41,598 nt of DNA from NCBI RefSeq assembly GCF_042650605.1, contig NZ_JBHSBN010000038.1, positions 1 through 41,598 of the forward strand. The letters are read 5' to 3'. Every line of letters begins with the position of its first letter. Positions within the stretch are counted from its first letter, which is position 1. This DNA is from Micromonospora_J zhanjiangensis. GTDB lineage: Bacteria > Actinomycetota > Actinomycetes > Mycobacteriales > Micromonosporaceae. The position numbers and the translations under genes are program-made. Shown piece by piece: positions 34,022 through 40,912 of the stretch. Below the pieces are notes generated by a model, which was not told the DNA's origin, ran no database searches, and saw nothing but the letters and a program-made list of their open reading frames with translations.

Positions 34022-35251
34022 TCAGCCGAACAGCCGGTACGCGTTTCGGACGGTGTGGGCGGCGACGTCGCGGCCGAGCCGGACACCGACCTCGTCGGCG
34101 GTACGGGTGTGGATGCCGGACCACACCCGGGCGTCCCCGTTCTCCCGGGTCGGGCCCCGCCAGTCGGTGTAGGTGCGGGTGACACCGGGCTGGCTCGGGC
34201 TGGTGACGGTGTACGGCTGCCGGGCCCGCGGCCCGACCAACGCGGTCAACACCCCTTCCGCGGCACCCGCGTACGTGTTGTGCCCGCTGGGGTAGTCCGG
34301 GTGCGCGGGAGTGGTGTGCAGGGGTGTCCACGTCGGATCGTCCCCGGCCCGGATGGCGGTGACTGGCCGCCACCGCAGGTAGGCGTACTTGGTGTCGGAG
34401 GTGGCGATCTGGGTGTCGACGAGCGCCACGTGGAAGAGCGCCACCAGGGTCACCCGTTCGGCGATCGGCCGGGTGGACCGGGCCAGCGCCGCGCGCAGGA
34501 TTCCCGTGTAGATGGTGAGCGACGAGCCGAGCCAGAAGGTCGCCGTGTCGGTCTGCGCCGGGGTCCGTACGGTGCTGTCGGCCGCGCCGTACGCGCGCAC
34601 CTCGGCGAGGTCCGCACGGTAGCGCGCGCTGGTCAGCGCGGGCGGTGGACCGGGCCGGTACCGGTCGGCCCGGTCCAGCAGGAACGGCCGGGCGAACCGG
34701 GTGCCGGCCTGCTGGGCCGGGGTGAAGGTCGGCGGGGTGGGCTGCCAGACGCCCGGTTCCGCCGCCGGGGCGGGATAGGTCGGGTTGACCGAGGCGGGAT
34801 CGAGGCCGTCGTCGGCGCGGCGGCCCAGTAGCGAGCGGGCCTCGGTCCGGCCGGCGCTCACCCCGCGGTCCTTGGCGCGTCCGGCGGGAATGCGCCCCAG
34901 CGTGCCGGCCAGAGCCGCGTCGAGCGAGGCCGCGCTCTCCGGGAGCAGCGCGCTCAGCGCCGTGTGTACGGCGGAGGCGAGCGCGGCGTCCCGGTAGTCC
35001 CGGTCCGCCCCGGCGGGGGTGGCCCGCAGGGCGCGGGCGGCGGCGAGCCACCCGATCGCCCACGCGCGGTTGTTGGTCACCTGGGGTCGGGTGCTGGTGG
35101 CGACGGCGGCGGCGGTGACGTCGTACCACTCGAGCGCGGTGTCGACCGGCGCGGCCGCGACCGCCGGTGCGGCCGGCAGGCCGGCCACCAGCGCGGCGAC
35201 GGCGGCCGCCGCCACGGTACGACGGCGGCCGGCACGGGTGAGCAGGGGCAT
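34022..35251 (-). CDS. Secreted vanadium-dependent haloperoxidase / PAP2-superfamily protein
   Basis: The 409-residue protein starts at the ATG at 35249-35251 (GAGGAG ~10 bases upstream) with a Sec signal peptide (RRRTVAAAAVAALVAG...AVAAA). All the vanadate/phosphate pocket residues are present with the right spacing: Lys288-x6-Arg295-Pro (KYAYLRWRP), PSGH at 321-324, and Arg375-x5-His381 (RVWSGIH). Family members are vanadate haloperoxidases or acid phosphatases; the residues do not by themselves tell which. It is placed between an aldo/keto reductase gene and an ssuD-like gene, same strand, with gaps of 50 and 84 bases, so it appears to belong to a sulfur-scavenging operon. A role in releasing or oxidising an organosulfur compound outside the cell is conjecture. 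Confidence 0.87.
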   Translation of the reverse strand: MPLLTRAGRRRTVAAAAVAALVAGLPAAPAVAAAPVDTALEWYDVTAAAVATSTRPQVTNNRAWAIGWLAAARALRATPAGADRDYRDAALASAVHTALSALLPESAASLDAALAGTLGRIPAGRAKDRGVSAGRTEARSLLGRRADDGLDPASVNPTYPAPAAEPGVWQPTPPTFTPAQQAGTRFARPFLLDRADRYRPGPPPALTSARYRADLAEVRAYGAADSTVRTPAQTDTATFWLGSSLTIYTGILRAALARSTRPIAERVTLVALFHVALVDTQIATSDTKYAYLRWRPVTAIRAGDDPTWTPLHTTPAHPDYPSGHNTYAGAAEGVLTALVGPRARQPYTVTSPSQPGVTRTYTDWRGPTRENGDARVWSGIHTRTADEVGVRLGRDVAAHTVRNAYRLFG

Positions 35252-35301
35252 GGTGTGGTCACTCCTCACGGGCGGGGTCGGGCGGGTATGCGGTGAGCCG
35301 G

Positions 35302-36339
35302 TCACGGCGACTGTCGGCGGCGGCGGGCCGGGTCGGTCAGCGAGGGCGGCTGGTAGCCCGCGTCGGCCGGGTTCAGGGTGGTGCCGGGCGGGACGATGGC
35401 GTCGATCCGGTCCAGCACGTCCCGCGGCAGCGTCACCTTGGCGGCGCCGAGCTGGGACTCCAGGTGCCCGAGGGTGCGCGGCCCGATGATCGCCGAGGTG
35501 ACGGCCGGATGTTCCAGGACGAAGGCGATCGCCAGGTGGATCAACGACAGGCCGGCCTGCTCGGCGAGGGCGGCCAGTTCGTCGACGGCGGCGAGCTTAC
35601 CGGCGTTGGCGGCCGCGGTGGGGTCGAACCGGGCGGGGAACCGGTCGGCCCGCCGGGAGATCGGGGCGTCGAGGCCGCCGTAATACCGGCCGGACAGCCA
35701 GCCGCCGGCCAGCGGGCTCCACGGCAGGACGGCCAGGCCGTACCGCTGGGCCACCGGCAGTACCTCGCGCTCCACACCGCGGGCCAGAATCGAATACGGC
35801 GGCTGCTCGCTGACCACCCGTTCCCGCCCGCGCCGTTGCGCGACCCACTGGCCCTCCACGATCGCCGACGGTTCGAAGGTCGAGCTGCCGACGTAGCGGA
35901 TCTTGCCCTGGTGGACCAGGTCGGTGAGCGCGCCGAGGGTCTCGTCGATGTCGGTGTCCGGTTCCGGCCGGTGCACCTGGTACAGGTCGATCCAGTCGGT
36001 GCGCAGCCGGCGCAGGCTGTTGTCCACGGCACGGACGATCCAGCGGCGCGAGTTGCCCCGGTGCTGGGGATTGTCGCCGACCTGGCCGTGGAACTTGGTG
36101 GCCAGGAAGACGTCGTCGCGGCGGCCGGTGGACAGCGCCTTGCCGACGATCTCCTCCGACTCGCCGTGCGAGTAGACGTCGGCGGTGTCGATGGCGGTGA
36201 TGCCCTCGTCGAGGGCCCGGTGGATGATCCGGATGCCGTCCTCGTGGTCCGGGTTGCCCCGGCTGCCGAAGTTCATCGCACCCAGGGTGAGGGAACTGAT
36301 CTGTACGCCGGTGCGGCCGAAGGGCCGGAGGTCGACCAT
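35302..36339 (-). CDS. Aldo/keto reductase
   Basis: NAD(P)H-dependent carbonyl reductase of 345 residues from the ATG at 36337-36339. The (beta/alpha)8 family signature is clear: LTLGAMNFGS, AIDTADVYSHGESEEIVGKAL with Asp51 and Tyr56 of the catalytic tetrad, then Lys in VFLATKFHG and His in LYQVHRPEPDT, followed by SSTFEPSAIVEGQW, PWSPLAGGWLSGRYY and AIIGPRTLGHLESQL for cofactor binding. It lies 23 bases after the NtaA-type monooxygenase gene. Oxidative desulfonation produces aldehydes, which such an enzyme could reduce; that link is inferred from context. Confidence 0.92.
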   Translation of the reverse strand: MVDLRPFGRTGVQISSLTLGAMNFGSRGNPDHEDGIRIIHRALDEGITAIDTADVYSHGESEEIVGKALSTGRRDDVFLATKFHGQVGDNPQHRGNSRRWIVRAVDNSLRRLRTDWIDLYQVHRPEPDTDIDETLGALTDLVHQGKIRYVGSSTFEPSAIVEGQWVAQRRGRERVVSEQPPYSILARGVEREVLPVAQRYGLAVLPWSPLAGGWLSGRYYGGLDAPISRRADRFPARFDPTAAANAGKLAAVDELAALAEQAGLSLIHLAIAFVLEHPAVTSAIIGPRTLGHLESQLGAAKVTLPRDVLDRIDAIVPPGTTLNPADAGYQPPSLTDPARRRRQSP

Positions 36340-36362
36340 GGGATGAAGCCCTTTCCGGACGG

Positions 36363-37694
36363 TCAGCGGACGGCGGCCACGGCGGGCCGGGCGAACCGGT
36401 TGGCCGGGCGCGGCAGCCCGTAGTGCTCGCGCAGGGTGCTGCCGGTGTACTCGGTGCGGAACAGACCACGCCGTTGCAGGATCGGCACGACGTGGTCGAC
36501 GAACGCCTCCAGGCCGGACGGCAGCACGGGCGGCATGATGTTGAACCCGTCCGCGGCGCCGCTGCGGTACCACGTCTCGATGGCGTCGGCCACCTGCTCG
36601 GGCGTACCGGCGAAGGTGCGGTGCCCACGACCGCCGCCGAGCCGGCCGATGAGCTGCCGTACGGTCAGCCGTTCCCGCCGGGCCAGCGTGACGATGAGCG
36701 TGTACCGGCTCTTGGCGCCCTCGATCTCGTCCTCGGCGGGCAGGTCGGCGGGCAGTTCCCGGTCCAGGTGCAGGTCCTCCGGGGCGACCCGCAGGGTGGT
36801 GGCGAGCTGCTGCCGGGCGTACTCGGGTCTGATCAGCCGGTCCAGCTCAGCCTCCAGGGCGTGGGCCTCTGCCTCGGTGGCGCCGATGGCCGGGACGATG
36901 CCGGGCAGAATCTTGATCGTGTCCGGGTCGCGGCCGGCCTCGGCCGTGCGTCGCTTGAGGTCGCGGTAGAACTCCTGCGCCTCGCCGAGGGTCTGTTGCG
37001 CGGTGAAGACGGCCTCGGCGTACCGGGCGGCCAGTTGCTTGCCGTCCTCGGACGAACCGGCCTGGACCAGCAGCGGGTGCCCCTGCGGCGGACGCGGCAC
37101 GTTGAGCGGGCCGGCGACCCGGAAGTGGCGGCCCCGGTGCTCCGGCCGGTGGATCAGCTCGTCGTCCCCCCACCGGCCGGCCGCCTTGTCGCCCAGCGGG
37201 GCGGCGTCGTCCCAGCTGTCCCAGAGCTTGAGCGACACGTCGACGAACTCGGCGGCCCGCTCGTACCGGTCCCGGTGGGCCGGCAGGTCGTCCAGGTTGA
37301 AGTTGCGGGCCGCGTCCACGCCGGCGGTGGTGACGATGTTCCACCCGGCCCGGCCGCCGCTGACATGGTCCAGCGAGGCGAACCGCCGGGCCAGGTTGAA
37401 CGGCTCGTTGTACGTCGTGGACGCCGTGGCGATCAGGCCGATGCGGCTGGTCGCCACGGCCAACGCGGTCAGCAGTACGGTCGGTTCGAGGGTGCCGGCG
37501 GGTCGGCGGCCGACGCTGTTGAACAGCACCGGGCTGTCGGCCAGGAAAACCGAGTCCAGCTTGCCCCGCTCGGCCGTGCGGGCGAGCCGGGTGAAGTGCG
37601 CGACGTCGGTCTGGGCGAACGGGTCGCTCTCGGGCAGTCGCCAGGCCGCCTCGTGATGGCCAACGCCCATCAGGAACGCGTTGAGGTGGATCAT
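36363..37694 (-). CDS. NtaA/SnaA/DszA-family FMN-dependent monooxygenase
   Basis: Luciferase-like monooxygenase of 443 residues, the length usual for the NtaA/DszA branch. The ATG (37692-37694) has GGAGG 6 bases upstream and overlaps the ATPase gene stop by 4 bases. Hallmarks are MIHLNAFLMGVGHHEAAWR, LDSVFLADSP, EPTVLLTALAVATSRIGLIATASTTYNEPFNLARRFASLDHVSGGRAGWNIVTT, GHPLLVQAGSSEDGKQLAARYAEAVFTAQQ and GTPEQVADAIETWYRSGAADGFNIM. The branch oxidises amines, sulfones or thiophene S-oxides using reduced FMN from a partner reductase. With an ssuD-like gene in the same operon, it may attack a bulkier or different sulfur compound. Confidence 0.9.
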   Translation of the reverse strand: MIHLNAFLMGVGHHEAAWRLPESDPFAQTDVAHFTRLARTAERGKLDSVFLADSPVLFNSVGRRPAGTLEPTVLLTALAVATSRIGLIATASTTYNEPFNLARRFASLDHVSGGRAGWNIVTTAGVDAARNFNLDDLPAHRDRYERAAEFVDVSLKLWDSWDDAAPLGDKAAGRWGDDELIHRPEHRGRHFRVAGPLNVPRPPQGHPLLVQAGSSEDGKQLAARYAEAVFTAQQTLGEAQEFYRDLKRRTAEAGRDPDTIKILPGIVPAIGATEAEAHALEAELDRLIRPEYARQQLATTLRVAPEDLHLDRELPADLPAEDEIEGAKSRYTLIVTLARRERLTVRQLIGRLGGGRGHRTFAGTPEQVADAIETWYRSGAADGFNIMPPVLPSGLEAFVDHVVPILQRRGLFRTEYTGSTLREHYGLPRPANRFARPAVAAVR

Positions 37695-38440
37695 GTTTGG
37701 CCTCCGGTCTCGTCGACGCCCAGCGCCGCCAGCAGCCTCTCCCGGTAAGCCAGGAACCGCGGCTGCCGGTGCGAGCGCGTCGTCGGCAGGTCGATGGTCT
37801 GGTCGAGGGCGACGCGGCCGGCGTCGAGCACCAGCACCCGGTCGGCGAGCGTGACCGCCTCGTCGACGTCGTGGGTGACCAGCAGCACGGCCGGCCGGTG
37901 CCGCGCGCACAGGTCGCGCAGCAGGCCGTGCATCCGGATCCGGGTCAGCGCGTCCAGGGCGCCGAACGGCTCGTCGGCCAGCAGCAGCTCCGGCTCGCTG
38001 ACCAGGGCCCGGGCCAGCGCCACCCGTTGCTGCTCGCCGCCGGACAGTTCCTTGGGCCAGGCCCGTTCGCGGCCGGCCAACCCCACCTCCCGCAGGGCCG
38101 CCCGGCCGCGCTCGGTCGCGTCCGGTCCGGACCGGCCCAGGACGACGTTGGCCAGGACGCGCTGCCACGGCAGCAGCCGGGCGTCCTGGAAGACGACCGC
38201 CAGGTTCCGCGGCACCTCGACCAGGCCGGTGCCCTCTCCGGCGCGGTCGAGGCCGGCCAGCGCGCGCAGCAGCGTGCTCTTGCCCGAGCCGCTGCGGCCG
38301 AGCAGCGCCACGAACTCACCCGCCGCGATCCGCAGGTCGAGCCCGTCCAGGACCACCCGGTCGCCGAACCCGCGGTACAGGTCGCGGACCCGGACCGCGC
38401 GCGGTGGCGCGGCGGTCAGTCCGCCAGCGTGCGTCGCCAT
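37691..38440 (-). CDS. Sulfonate/taurine-type ABC transporter ATP-binding protein
   Basis: ATPase of 249 residues that drives the importer. The ATG at 38438-38440 has GAGGAGG upstream and overlaps the permease gene by 25 bases. Walker A is GRSGSGKST, the Q-loop AVVFQDARLLPWQRVLANV, the signature LSGGEQQRVALARALVSEPELLLADEPFGALDALTR, and the H-loop LLVTHDVDEAVTLADRVLVL. The 'QDxRLLPWxxVxxNV' and 'DEPFGALD' wording is typical of the SsuB/TauB/nitrate class. Shares a 4-base overlap with the following monooxygenase gene. Confidence 0.92.
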   Translation of the reverse strand: MATHAGGLTAAPPRAVRVRDLYRGFGDRVVLDGLDLRIAAGEFVALLGRSGSGKSTLLRALAGLDRAGEGTGLVEVPRNLAVVFQDARLLPWQRVLANVVLGRSGPDATERGRAALREVGLAGRERAWPKELSGGEQQRVALARALVSEPELLLADEPFGALDALTRIRMHGLLRDLCARHRPAVLLVTHDVDEAVTLADRVLVLDAGRVALDQTIDLPTTRSHRQPRFLAYRERLLAALGVDETGGQT

Positions 38441-39258
38441 GCCAGCGCCCTCCTCTGTACGAGTCGGACGGCGCCGTCGGACGCCAGGCCGAGCAGGCCG
38501 TACAGGACGAGGCCGACGATGATGACGTCGGTCTGGCCGTACTGGCGGGCGAGGTCCATCATGTAGCCGATCCCGCTGGTCGAGTTGATCTGCTCGACCA
38601 CCACCAGGGACAGCCAGGCGCCCACCACGGCGAACCGCATGCCGAGCAGGAATCCGGGCAGCGCGCTGGGCAGCACGATCCGGCACAGGAAGACGGCCGG
38701 TGACAGCCGCAGCGACTCCGCCAGTTCGACGTGCCGGCTGTCGATGCCGCGCAGCCCGTTGTGGGTGTGGATGTAGACCGGTACGAGCACGCCGAGCGCG
38801 ATGGTGGTGACCTTCATCTGTTCGCCGATGCCCAGCCACAGGATCAACAGCGGCACCAGCGCGAGCGCCGGGATGGCTCGCTTGACCTGGATCGGACCGT
38901 CGAGGAACGCCTCACCCCACCGACTCAGGCCGGCCACCAGGGCGAGCACCGTACCGATGGCGGTGCCGATCGCCAGGCCGAGTCCCGCCCGGCCGGCGGA
39001 GACCGACAGGTGTTCCTGCAGCCGGCCGTCCGCGATCAGCTCACCGGCCGTGCGCACCACGGTCCACGGCGCCGACAGGGTACGCGGATCGATCCAGCCG
39101 GCCGCCGACCCGACCGCCCACCCCACCAGCAGCAGCACCGGCCCGACGGCGACGCCGTACCGGATGGGGCGGCCCGGGCCGAGTCGCCGCCCCGCCGGGC
39201 GGTCCGGCGCGGTCGGGACCTGCGCCGACCGGTGCCGGGTGAGCACCGAGGCGGTCAC
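38416..39258 (-). CDS. Sulfonate/taurine-type ABC transporter permease
   Basis: Inner-membrane permease of 280 residues, SsuC/TauC type. The GTG at 39256-39258 overlaps the binding protein stop (GTGA). It has about six membrane segments, the region SVSAGRAGLGLAIGTAIGTVLALVAGLSRW, PIQVKRAIPALALVPLLILWLGIGEQMK, and an EAA-type loop ELAESLRLSPAVFLCRIVLPSALPGFLLGMRFAVVGAWLSLVVVEQI. One permease gene only, so it acts as a homodimer, as usual for this class. Ends inside the start of the ATPase gene, showing tight coupling. Confidence 0.93.
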   Translation of the reverse strand: MTASVLTRHRSAQVPTAPDRPAGRRLGPGRPIRYGVAVGPVLLLVGWAVGSAAGWIDPRTLSAPWTVVRTAGELIADGRLQEHLSVSAGRAGLGLAIGTAIGTVLALVAGLSRWGEAFLDGPIQVKRAIPALALVPLLILWLGIGEQMKVTTIALGVLVPVYIHTHNGLRGIDSRHVELAESLRLSPAVFLCRIVLPSALPGFLLGMRFAVVGAWLSLVVVEQINSTSGIGYMMDLARQYGQTDVIIVGLVLYGLLGLASDGAVRLVQRRALAWRRTLAD

Positions 39259-40316
39259 CGGGCACCTGCCTCGGCGAGCGCGTCCGCGGCGACCCGCTCG
39301 TACCGCCGGTCGTAGAGGTCCTCGGCCTTCAGCGGCTTGTTCCCGGTCTCCTTCGCCAGCAGGTCGATTGTCTCCTGATGCCGGGCGATGGCGTCGGTCC
39401 AGCTCGCCGGGATGTCCGCGATTCCGCCGTTGTCGACGAGCCACCGGCCGTCGGCGGTGGTGAGGCCCTGGTCCTTGACGTAGTACCGCTCGATCCACTC
39501 GTCGGGATGGGTCTCCCGCCATCGCCATGCCCTGGCCCAGACCCGCACGTATTCACGGATGGCGGCCGCCTTCGCCGGATCTGCCAGCACGGTGATCGGC
39601 GCGTACAGGTGTCCCGGGTCGTCCCGCAGGCCGTGCGCGATCGTGCTGCCGCCGTCCGGGCCGTACTTGGCCTCGTACCGTCTGATCTGGACGCCACCGA
39701 TCGGTGCCACGTCGACCTGGTGGCCGGCCAGCGCCGTCACGTACACGTCACCGGTGCTGGGCAGCTCGACCAGCTTGACGTCCTTCCTGGTCAGTCCGGC
39801 CTTCCGCAGCACCCGCAGCACCAGGGCGCCCTGCGCCTGTCCCGGGCTGTAGGCGACCTTCCTGCCCCGGATGTCGGCCAGCGTCCGGACGGCGACTCCC
39901 GGTGCGACGCCGAGCCGGTAGACGGTGTGGTTCAGCGGGTCCTGCCGGAACTTCGACGCGACGATCCTGGTGGGGATGCCGGTCCAGTGCGAGTGGATCG
40001 GCGGGATGTCCGCGACCGACCCGAGGTCCAGCGCGTCGGCCCGGAACGCCTCCAGGGTCTGCGGGCCGCCGCTGAGGTTCGCCCACTGCACCCGGAAACT
40101 GAACTTGTCGGCCAGACCGGCGAACTCGATGGCCTTCTGGTGTTCCTTGTCGCCCACCACCAGCGTGGTGCCCTTCGGCACGGCCGAGGCGAGCGGCGCG
40201 GCGGCGAGCGCGGCGTCCGGCTCGGCGCCGCGCGCGCAGCCGGTCAGGCCCAGCGCGACGGCGCCGGCGGCGGCGGACAGGAAGGACCGGCGGTCCAGGA
40301 CGTGGCGCGGCTTCAC
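39255..40316 (-). CDS. SsuA/TauA-type substrate-binding lipoprotein
   Basis: Binding protein of a sulfonate-type importer, 353 residues. The GTG at 40314-40316 has AAGGAG 6 bases upstream. The signal, DRRSFLSAAAGAVALGLTGCARG, combines a twin Arg with a lipobox (LTGC), so a Tat- or Sec-exported lipoprotein. The mature part has TTLVVGDKEHQKAIEFAGL, ANLSGGPQTLEAFRADALDLGSVADIPPIHSH, DIRGRKVAYSPGQAQGALVLRVLRKAGL, VELPSTGDVYVTALAGHQVDVAPIG, all features of the SsuA/TauA/NMT1 group. First long gene of the organosulfur operon; preceded by ~300 bases of leader with a Cys-rich small ORF and a second small ORF overlapping its start. Confidence 0.92.
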   Translation of the reverse strand: MKPRHVLDRRSFLSAAAGAVALGLTGCARGAEPDAALAAAPLASAVPKGTTLVVGDKEHQKAIEFAGLADKFSFRVQWANLSGGPQTLEAFRADALDLGSVADIPPIHSHWTGIPTRIVASKFRQDPLNHTVYRLGVAPGVAVRTLADIRGRKVAYSPGQAQGALVLRVLRKAGLTRKDVKLVELPSTGDVYVTALAGHQVDVAPIGGVQIRRYEAKYGPDGGSTIAHGLRDDPGHLYAPITVLADPAKAAAIREYVRVWARAWRWRETHPDEWIERYYVKDQGLTTADGRWLVDNGGIADIPASWTDAIARHQETIDLLAKETGNKPLKAEDLYDRRYERVAADALAEAGAR

Positions 40317-40447
40317 CTGAGGCTCCTTGTCGGATGGGGGCGGGGTGTGGGGCCCGCGACGGTCGACACCGCGACCGCGACGACCCGGCGGGGCGGCCGG
40401 ATGCGGACGGTGTCCGGGGCGAATGGGGCGGACGGCTCGATGGCCAT
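40313..40447 (-). CDS. Possible 44-residue small ORF coupled to the binding protein start
   Basis: An ATG at 40445-40447 with GGGAG 10 bases upstream opens 44 codons, ending in a TGA that overlaps the binding protein GTG by 4 bases (GTGA). The peptide (starts MAIEPSAPFAPDTVRIR, Arg/Pro-rich) resembles nothing I recognise. Its value may be regulatory: its RBS can pair with the pyrimidine tract after the leader peptide, and its translation would carry ribosomes to the binding protein start. Chance origin is possible. Confidence 0.3.
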   Translation of the reverse strand: MAIEPSAPFAPDTVRIRPPRRVVAVAVSTVAGPTPRPHPTRSLR

Positions 40448-40589
40448 GGTGAGGGCACTCCCTACCTGGTCGGCTGCGGCGGGGACGCACCGTCGCGGGC
40501 ACGTGGGCGCGGCCCGACGCGGCGCGAATGCCGGGCCGAACGCGACACGCGGGTGGCACCGGTCCTCGTTGAGCCGGCGACGCGACGGT

Positions 40590-40597
40590 GGTGGGAG
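40590..40597 (-). promoter_or_regulatory. Putative RBS-sequestering tract in the attenuator leader
   Basis: Starting about 11 bases after the leader peptide stop, the minus strand carries a pyrimidine run ending CTCCCACC. It can pair with GGTAGGGAG (40458-40466 on the same strand) with one bulged A, covering the RBS of the small ORF coupled to the binding protein. This is a plausible off-state hairpin; energetics not computed. Confidence 0.3.
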
Positions 40598-40622
40598 AGA
40601 GAAGAAGCGGCGGGGTACGCGC

Positions 40623-40718
40623 TCAGCGGCAGCGGCCGCGCGCGGTGGTCCAGCCCCGGCAGCAGCCCCGGGACACCGCGATCGCGGTGCCGTCGAGCGG
40701 AGCGTCCTGGCCGGTCAT
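40623..40718 (-). CDS. Cys-rich leader peptide of the organosulfur operon (31 residues)
   Basis: The minus-strand ORF encodes 31 residues, starting MTGQDAPLDGTAIAVSRG and continuing CCRGWTTARGRCR: tandem Cys19-Cys20 and Cys30 (TGC codons) near the end. No Shine-Dalgarno sequence precedes the ATG, and a promoter (TTGACC, 17 bases, AAAGCT) would place the transcription start about at the A of the ATG, so the message is probably leaderless. Cys-tract leaderless ORFs ahead of sulfur-assimilation genes are known as cysteine-responsive attenuators in mycobacteria. Here ribosome stalling at CysCys when cysteine is scarce would raise expression downstream. Function is inferred from this parallel. Confidence 0.65.
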   Translation of the reverse strand: MTGQDAPLDGTAIAVSRGCCRGWTTARGRCR

Positions 40719-40753
40719 GAGTTTAGCTTTTACCCACTAATCCTAGTGGTCAA
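40719..40753 (-). promoter_or_regulatory. Promoter and inverted-repeat operator of the organosulfur operon
   Basis: On the minus strand TTGACC (40753-40748), 17 bases, AAAGCT (40730-40725), then 6 bases to the leader ATG. Between the two hexamers sits the inverted repeat CCACTA-GGAT-TAGTGG (40734-40749), a candidate binding site for a sulfur-responsive regulator. The region is markedly AT-rich compared with its surroundings. Confidence 0.6.
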
Positions 40754-40850
40754 GTAGGCTTTCATATGCTGAGACGACCGGGGCGGCGGCGCCGGTGGAC
40801 GCCGGGTCGCCTCGCGAGCGTTTCGCCAGGTGACCGGGTGTACGAATGAC

Positions 40851-40884
40851 GGTGGGGGCCGGGCCACTCGGCCCGACCCCCACC
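40851..40884 (-). terminator. Hairpin terminator after the CBM13 esterase gene
   Basis: A 15-bp stem with a single mismatch (40851-40865 / 40870-40884) and a 4-base loop follows the esterase stop by 28 bases. It isolates the esterase transcript from the organosulfur operon. Nothing else is seen between 40754 and 40850. Confidence 0.75.
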
Positions 40885-40912
40885 CTCGGTCCCGTACGGT
40901 GGGCGGAACCCG

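Noticed and set aside
40317..40622. Metabolite riboswitch (SAM or cobalamin type) in the long leader of the sulfur operon
   Set aside because: I find none of the conserved core sequences of those riboswitches; the Cys-codon leader explains the long untranslated region better.
40334..40720. Plus-strand 128-codon open frame over the organosulfur leader
   Set aside because: Arg/Gly-rich with no motif, and antisense to the Cys-leader region, which has promoter and small-ORF evidence on the other strand.
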